Assembly: GCF_031082405.1 (NCBI RefSeq)
Contig: NZ_JAVHJU010000009.1
Coordinates: forward strand, 1 to 64,000
Origin: Amycolatopsis sp. A133
GTDB taxonomy: Bacteria; Actinomycetota; Actinomycetes; Mycobacteriales; Pseudonocardiaceae
DNA: 64,000 nucleotides
Reading direction: 5' to 3'
Below, piece by piece: positions 60,345 through 64,000 of this stretch; positions within the stretch are counted from its first letter, which is position 1, and each line of letters begins with the position of its first letter. Both the position numbers and the translations under genes were made by a program. The notes beneath the pieces are model-generated. The model saw nothing but the letters and a program-made list of their open reading frames with translations, was not told the DNA's origin and did not search any database.

Positions 60345-63300
60345 GTGCCGTCCGAGGTACACCGCCGTGCCTTCCTGCAACTACTCGCCCTGGCCGGGGC
60401 GGCGGGATCCGTCGCCGTGCCGGGCCTCGCCGAAGCCGGGACCGGCTTCCCGTTGGCGTCGCGGGGGAAGGCCGCGACGATCGTGGTCGGCTCGGGCGAC
60501 TTCCCCGGGGTGCGGCGGGTCGCCGCCGACCTGGCCGCCGACGTCGAACGGGTCACGGGCGTGCGGCCCGCGGTGTCGTTCGACGTGGTCCCCGCGCACG
60601 GCCCGGTCGTCGTGGTCGGCACGCTCGGCCACAGCCCGCTGGTCGACGGCCTGGTCGCGGCCGGCAAGCTCGACGTCACCGGCATCGCCGGGAAGTGGGA
60701 GACGTCGCTGAGCCAGGTCGTCGACGGACGGCTCGTCCTCACCGGCAGTGACCAGCGCGGTGTGATCTACGGCGTCTACGAGGTTTCCCGGCGCATCGGC
60801 GTCTCGCCCTGGTACTGGTGGGCGGACGTGCCGCCGCGACAGCAGGCCGAGCTGCACCTGCCGCGCGAGCGGTTCAGCCTCGGCACCCCGCACGTGAAGT
60901 ACCGCGGCTTCTTCATCAACGACGAGAACCCGGCGCTCGGCACCTGGGCCCCGGCCTACTTCGGGCCGGGCAAGGCGCCCGGGTTCCCCAACGGCTTCAA
61001 CCACCTCTTCTTCGCCAAGGTCTTCGAGACCATGCTCCGGCTGCGGGCGAACTACCTGTGGCCGGCGGTGTGGGGGCGGGCGTTCGCCGAGGACGACCCG
61101 CTCAACCACGCCACCGCCAAGGAGTACGGCATCGTGATGGGCACCTCCCACGAGGCGCCGATGATGCGCGGGATCGAGGAGTGGAACCGGCACGCGGTGC
61201 CCGCGGTCCGCGACGCGGCCGGGAACATCACCACCCCCGGGCACGACCCGTACGGCGGCACGGGGGAGTGGAGCTTCCGCCGCAACGGCGAGGCGATCAA
61301 GGCCTATTGGACCGACGGGATCCGCCGGATGGTCCGCGAGGACTTCGAAGGCGTCGTCACGCTCGGCATGCGCGGCAACGGCGACGTCGGCCTCCCCGAC
61401 GGCGACGGCATCGAGCTGATGCGCGAGATCATCGCGACCGAACGGGAGATCCTCGCCCGCGAAACCGGCCGTGACCTGACCACCGTGCCGCAGGTCTGGA
61501 CGCTCTACAAGGAAGTGCAGCGGTACTGGGCGAAGGGCCTGCGCCCGCCGGACGACGTCATCGTGGTGTTCACCGACGACAACTGGGGCAACATCCGCAA
61601 GATGCCCGACCTGTCCCTGCCGCCGCACCCCGGCGGCTACGGGCTCTACTACCACTTCGACTACGTCGGCGGCGGCCGCAACTACAAATGGGTCGACACC
61701 GCGCTGCTCGCCAACACGTGGGAGCAGCTGCACCAGGCGTACGCCTACGGCAACGACCGCCTGTGGGTGGCCAACGTCGGGGACATGAAGGGCAACGAGC
61801 TGCCGCTGCAGTTCTTCCTCGACTACGCCTGGGCTCCCGCGGCCCTGCCGGTCGAGCGGCTGTCCACGTGGGAGCGTTCGTTCGCCTCGGAGAACTTCGG
61901 CGCGTCGCTGGCTTCCGGCATCGCCGGAGTGCTGCACGACTACGGGCGGCTGCAGTCCCGCCGCAAGCCGGAGCTGCTCAACCGGCGGATCACCGTCGAC
62001 CCGGCGAAGGACCCGGCCACCGCCGCGGCGATCTCCTACGACGACCGGATGACGCCGTTCAGCCTGGTCAACTACCGCGAGCTGGACACGGTCACCCAGG
62101 AGTGGCAGGACCTGGCGGCGCGCACCGCGAAGATCGCGGCGCGGATCCCGGCGGCGTACCGGGACGCCTTCTACGAACTCGTGCAGTACGAAGTCCAGGC
62201 GACGGCGAACCTGTACGCGCTGCGGCGCGCCGAGTTCACCAACCTGCTCCACGCGGCCCAGGGCCGGGCTTCGGCCAACACGCTGGCCGCCGTTACCGAG
62301 GCCCGGTTCGCCGACGACCTGGCGCTGGCGGAGAAGTACAACACCGGCATCGCGGGCGGGAAGTGGAAGGGCTTCCAGACCCAGCCGCACATCGACTACG
62401 GCGACGTCGAGCGCTACGGCCCGAACGCGCCCTGGCAGCAGCCGGAGAAGGACAACGTCGCCCTGCCGGACGTCATCTTCCCGGCGGTGAAACGGATCGA
62501 GCTGCCCGCCGCGGCTTCGCTGGGTGTCGCCGTCGACGGGTCGGAACAGTGGTGGCCGGCGGCGCCGGGACGTCCGGTGCTGCCGGAGTTCAGTCCCCAC
62601 CAGAGTGCGCCGCCGCAGTACATCGACGTCTTCAACCGCGGGCGGGCCCCGTTCCGCTGCACCGTCTCGACGGGTGCGCCGTGGGTGCTGGTCGAGCCGC
62701 GCGGCGGCCGGGTCACCGAGGAGCTGCGGATGACCGTGCGGATCGACTGGGCCAGGGCGCCGAAGGGCACCACGACGGTCCCGATCACGGTGTCGGGCGC
62801 GGGCGGTTCGGTGGTGGTGGACGCCGTCGTCCGCCAACCGGACCTGCCCCCGTCGTGGCGGCGCGGGTTCGTCGAGGCCGGCGGGTACGTGTCGATGGAG
62901 GCCGAGCACTGCTCCGCCAACGTCGGCGCGGGCGAGGTGGCGTGGCGCCGGATCCCGGACATCGGCCGGACCGGGGCGGGCATGACCCCGTTCCCGGTGA
63001 CGGCGGCGAGCAGGCAGCCGGGCGCGGGACCCCGCCTGGAGTACCGGATGACGCTGTTCACAACGGGTCCGGTGACGGTGTGGGCGTTCTTGTCCCCGCG
63101 CAGCAACGTGCTGACGGGTGAGGGACTGCGCTACGCGGTGTCGTTCGACGACGCGGAGCCGCAGGTCGTGAACATCACGACGGCGACGGGCGCGGACGAC
63201 ACGTCCATGAACCGCCAGTGGGAGCGGACCACTTCGGACAACGTGAACCTGACGTCGACGCGGCACGTGATCGCCGGCGCGGGCCCGCACGTGCTGAAGT

Positions 63301-63407
63301 TCTGGATGGTCGACCCGGCGGTGATCGTGCAGAAGCTGGTGGTCGACACCGGGGGACTGCGGGCGAGTTACCTGGGCCCGCCGGAGAGCATGCGGTGGCC
63401 GTGGTGA
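60345..63407 (+). CDS. Exported GH115 alpha-glucuronidase-like enzyme
   Basis: A 1020-residue GH115 protein, a family that removes (4-O-methyl)glucuronic acid from xylan side chains. A twin-arginine signal (R7-R8-A-F-L) starts it. Family marks are VKYRGFFINDENPALGTWA, LRANYLWPAVWGRAF, YGIVMGTSHEAPMMR, VFTDDNWGNIRKMP and YHFDYVGGGRNYKWVDT. The C-terminal Ig-like and carbohydrate-binding domains extend from about residue 700 (PQYIDVFNRG to the end). GTG 60345 follows CAGGAGG. It is the last gene of the importer operon, so released side chains or trimmed oligosaccharides can be taken up by the same unit. Confidence 0.93.
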   Translation: MPSEVHRRAFLQLLALAGAAGSVAVPGLAEAGTGFPLASRGKAATIVVGSGDFPGVRRVAADLAADVERVTGVRPAVSFDVVPAHGPVVVVGTLGHSPLVDGLVAAGKLDVTGIAGKWETSLSQVVDGRLVLTGSDQRGVIYGVYEVSRRIGVSPWYWWADVPPRQQAELHLPRERFSLGTPHVKYRGFFINDENPALGTWAPAYFGPGKAPGFPNGFNHLFFAKVFETMLRLRANYLWPAVWGRAFAEDDPLNHATAKEYGIVMGTSHEAPMMRGIEEWNRHAVPAVRDAAGNITTPGHDPYGGTGEWSFRRNGEAIKAYWTDGIRRMVREDFEGVVTLGMRGNGDVGLPDGDGIELMREIIATEREILARETGRDLTTVPQVWTLYKEVQRYWAKGLRPPDDVIVVFTDDNWGNIRKMPDLSLPPHPGGYGLYYHFDYVGGGRNYKWVDTALLANTWEQLHQAYAYGNDRLWVANVGDMKGNELPLQFFLDYAWAPAALPVERLSTWERSFASENFGASLASGIAGVLHDYGRLQSRRKPELLNRRITVDPAKDPATAAAISYDDRMTPFSLVNYRELDTVTQEWQDLAARTAKIAARIPAAYRDAFYELVQYEVQATANLYALRRAEFTNLLHAAQGRASANTLAAVTEARFADDLALAEKYNTGIAGGKWKGFQTQPHIDYGDVERYGPNAPWQQPEKDNVALPDVIFPAVKRIELPAAASLGVAVDGSEQWWPAAPGRPVLPEFSPHQSAPPQYIDVFNRGRAPFRCTVSTGAPWVLVEPRGGRVTEELRMTVRIDWARAPKGTTTVPITVSGAGGSVVVDAVVRQPDLPPSWRRGFVEAGGYVSMEAEHCSANVGAGEVAWRRIPDIGRTGAGMTPFPVTAASRQPGAGPRLEYRMTLFTTGPVTVWAFLSPRSNVLTGEGLRYAVSFDDAEPQVVNITTATGADDTSMNRQWERTTSDNVNLTSTRHVIAGAGPHVLKFWMVDPAVIVQKLVVDTGGLRASYLGPPESMRWPW

Positions 63408-63536
63408 GCGGCGGTCCGGGCTGCCTGCCGGTCGGGAATCGACAACGGCGGTCTACAGCCGAACCATCGAGGGCCACCGGAGCGGACACAGTGGTCGTGG
63501 TCGAACGTCAGGGGCTTTCCGCGGGGCGAGCCCGCT

Positions 63537-63559
63537 GGCCGGCGCCGCGCCCGCCGGCC
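63537..63559. terminator. Hairpin between convergent GH115 and lacI genes
   Basis: GGCCGGC (63537-63543) and GCCGGCC (63553-63559) form a perfect 7-bp stem with a 9-nt loop. It lies in the 176-nt gap between two convergent genes and probably terminates the minus-strand lacI transcript, and the GH115 transcript from the other side. The rest of the gap shows no gene. Confidence 0.45.
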
Positions 63560-63583
63560 GGGGTTCGGCCCCGATCTTCGGCC

Positions 63584-64000
63584 TTACCTCGCTCCGCCGG
63601 TGAGGACCCGGTAGCCCTGGTGGGCCGGGGCCGCCGTGCTGTGGCGGACCACCAAGCTCGTGGCCAGCTCGAGGCGGTGGCTCTCCGGGTCCACGCCGCG
63701 GGCCAGGGAAATCGCCAGCCGGGCGCCGGCCGCCGCCATCTCCTGCAGGGGCTGGCGGACCGTGGTCAGCTCCGGGGTGAGCCAGCGGGCGATCGGCAGG
63801 TCGTCGAAGCCCACCACGCTCAGGTCGTCCGGGATGCGCAGACCCGCGTCGCGCGCCGCCTCGTAAACGCCGAGCGCCTGCAGGTCGCTGCCGGCGAACA
63901 CCGCCGTCGGCCGGTCCGGGAGGGTGAGCAGTGAAGCCAGTTCACGGTAGCCGGCCCGGACGTGGAAGTCGCCGCGGCGCACCAGTGCCGGATCGAAGGC
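63584..64000 (-). CDS. LacI-family regulator, C-terminal part (cut by window edge)
   Basis: The C-terminal 138 residues of a second LacI repressor. FAGSDLQALGVYEAARDAGL and SVVGFDDLPIARWLTPELTTV are the conserved end of the periplasmic-binding-like domain. The N-terminal HTH lies beyond position 64000. It converges on GH115, so it may control a neighbouring carbohydrate locus to the right. Confidence 0.9.
   Translation of the reverse strand, partial: AFDPALVRRGDFHVRAGYRELASLLTLPDRPTAVFAGSDLQALGVYEAARDAGLRIPDDLSVVGFDDLPIARWLTPELTTVRQPLQEMAAAGARLAISLARGVDPESHRLELATSLVVRHSTAAPAHQGYRVLTGGAR

Overview
The window is chromosomal DNA from a very GC-rich actinomycete. Codon third positions are almost all G or C, GTG and TTG starts are common, and operons are packed with 4-nt stop/start overlaps. 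The gene set (exo-beta-glucosaminidase-like GH2, GH115/GH3 hemicellulose genes, a deazaflavin-dependent enzyme, WhiB7-like promoter architecture) fits Pseudonocardiaceae, most likely Amycolatopsis or a close relative. This assignment is an inference. I saw no rRNA, tRNA, CRISPR array, transposase, integrase or origin.

Layout. 1-7.6 kb: a quinone oxidoreductase-like gene, a tiny HTH protein, the glycogen pair glgA-glgC, a membrane glycosyltransferase-like protein, a STAS anti-sigma antagonist and a MerR/B12-domain regulator. 7.6-15.6 kb: a Tat-exported GH2 enzyme with two discoidin-like modules, a PucR-type regulator, a 21-bp-periodic palindrome array, then an EF-G paralogue preceded by a WhiB7-like promoter, a 33-residue leader peptide and a hairpin. 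15.6-22.9 kb: a dispersed repeat (inverted copy at the left end of the window), a cysteine-desulfurase-like enzyme, an acyltransferase, a GT87-like protein, small stress-type genes, an FAD monooxygenase/deazaflavin oxidoreductase pair and a divergent MarR gene.

22.9-34.7 kb: a lipid-assembly locus. On the minus strand are a secreted protein, a FadD32-like fatty acyl-AMP ligase, a Pks13-like ACP-KS-AT-ACP-TE condensase and a DHA2-type exporter. Divergent on the plus strand are an antigen-85-like acyltransferase, a short-chain reductase and a glycosyltransferase. Together they resemble a compact mycolate-style pathway (activate, condense, reduce, export, transfer, glycosylate).

34.7-43.1 kb: a YdcF protein, a stand-alone LigD-type phosphoesterase, NAD kinase, and a TetR-controlled P450/hydrolase/SDR/Baeyer-Villiger monooxygenase operon resembling the mycobacterial mymA cluster.

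43.1-51.5 kb: a probable conflict/defence island between decayed gene fragments: a SEFIR/TIR-NPCBM protein with a near-consensus promoter, divergent from a four-gene operon (TIR protein; KGGVGR ParA-like NTPase with a C-terminal TIR-like region; winged-helix protein; 1023-residue double-ATPase ending in a HerA-like motor). This and the Pks13-like locus are the two most interesting systems here.

51.5-64 kb: an Asp23 protein, then a hemicellulose-utilisation locus: lacI-GH3-SGNH esterase divergent from an ABC sugar importer plus GH115, ending in a second LacI gene cut by the window edge.
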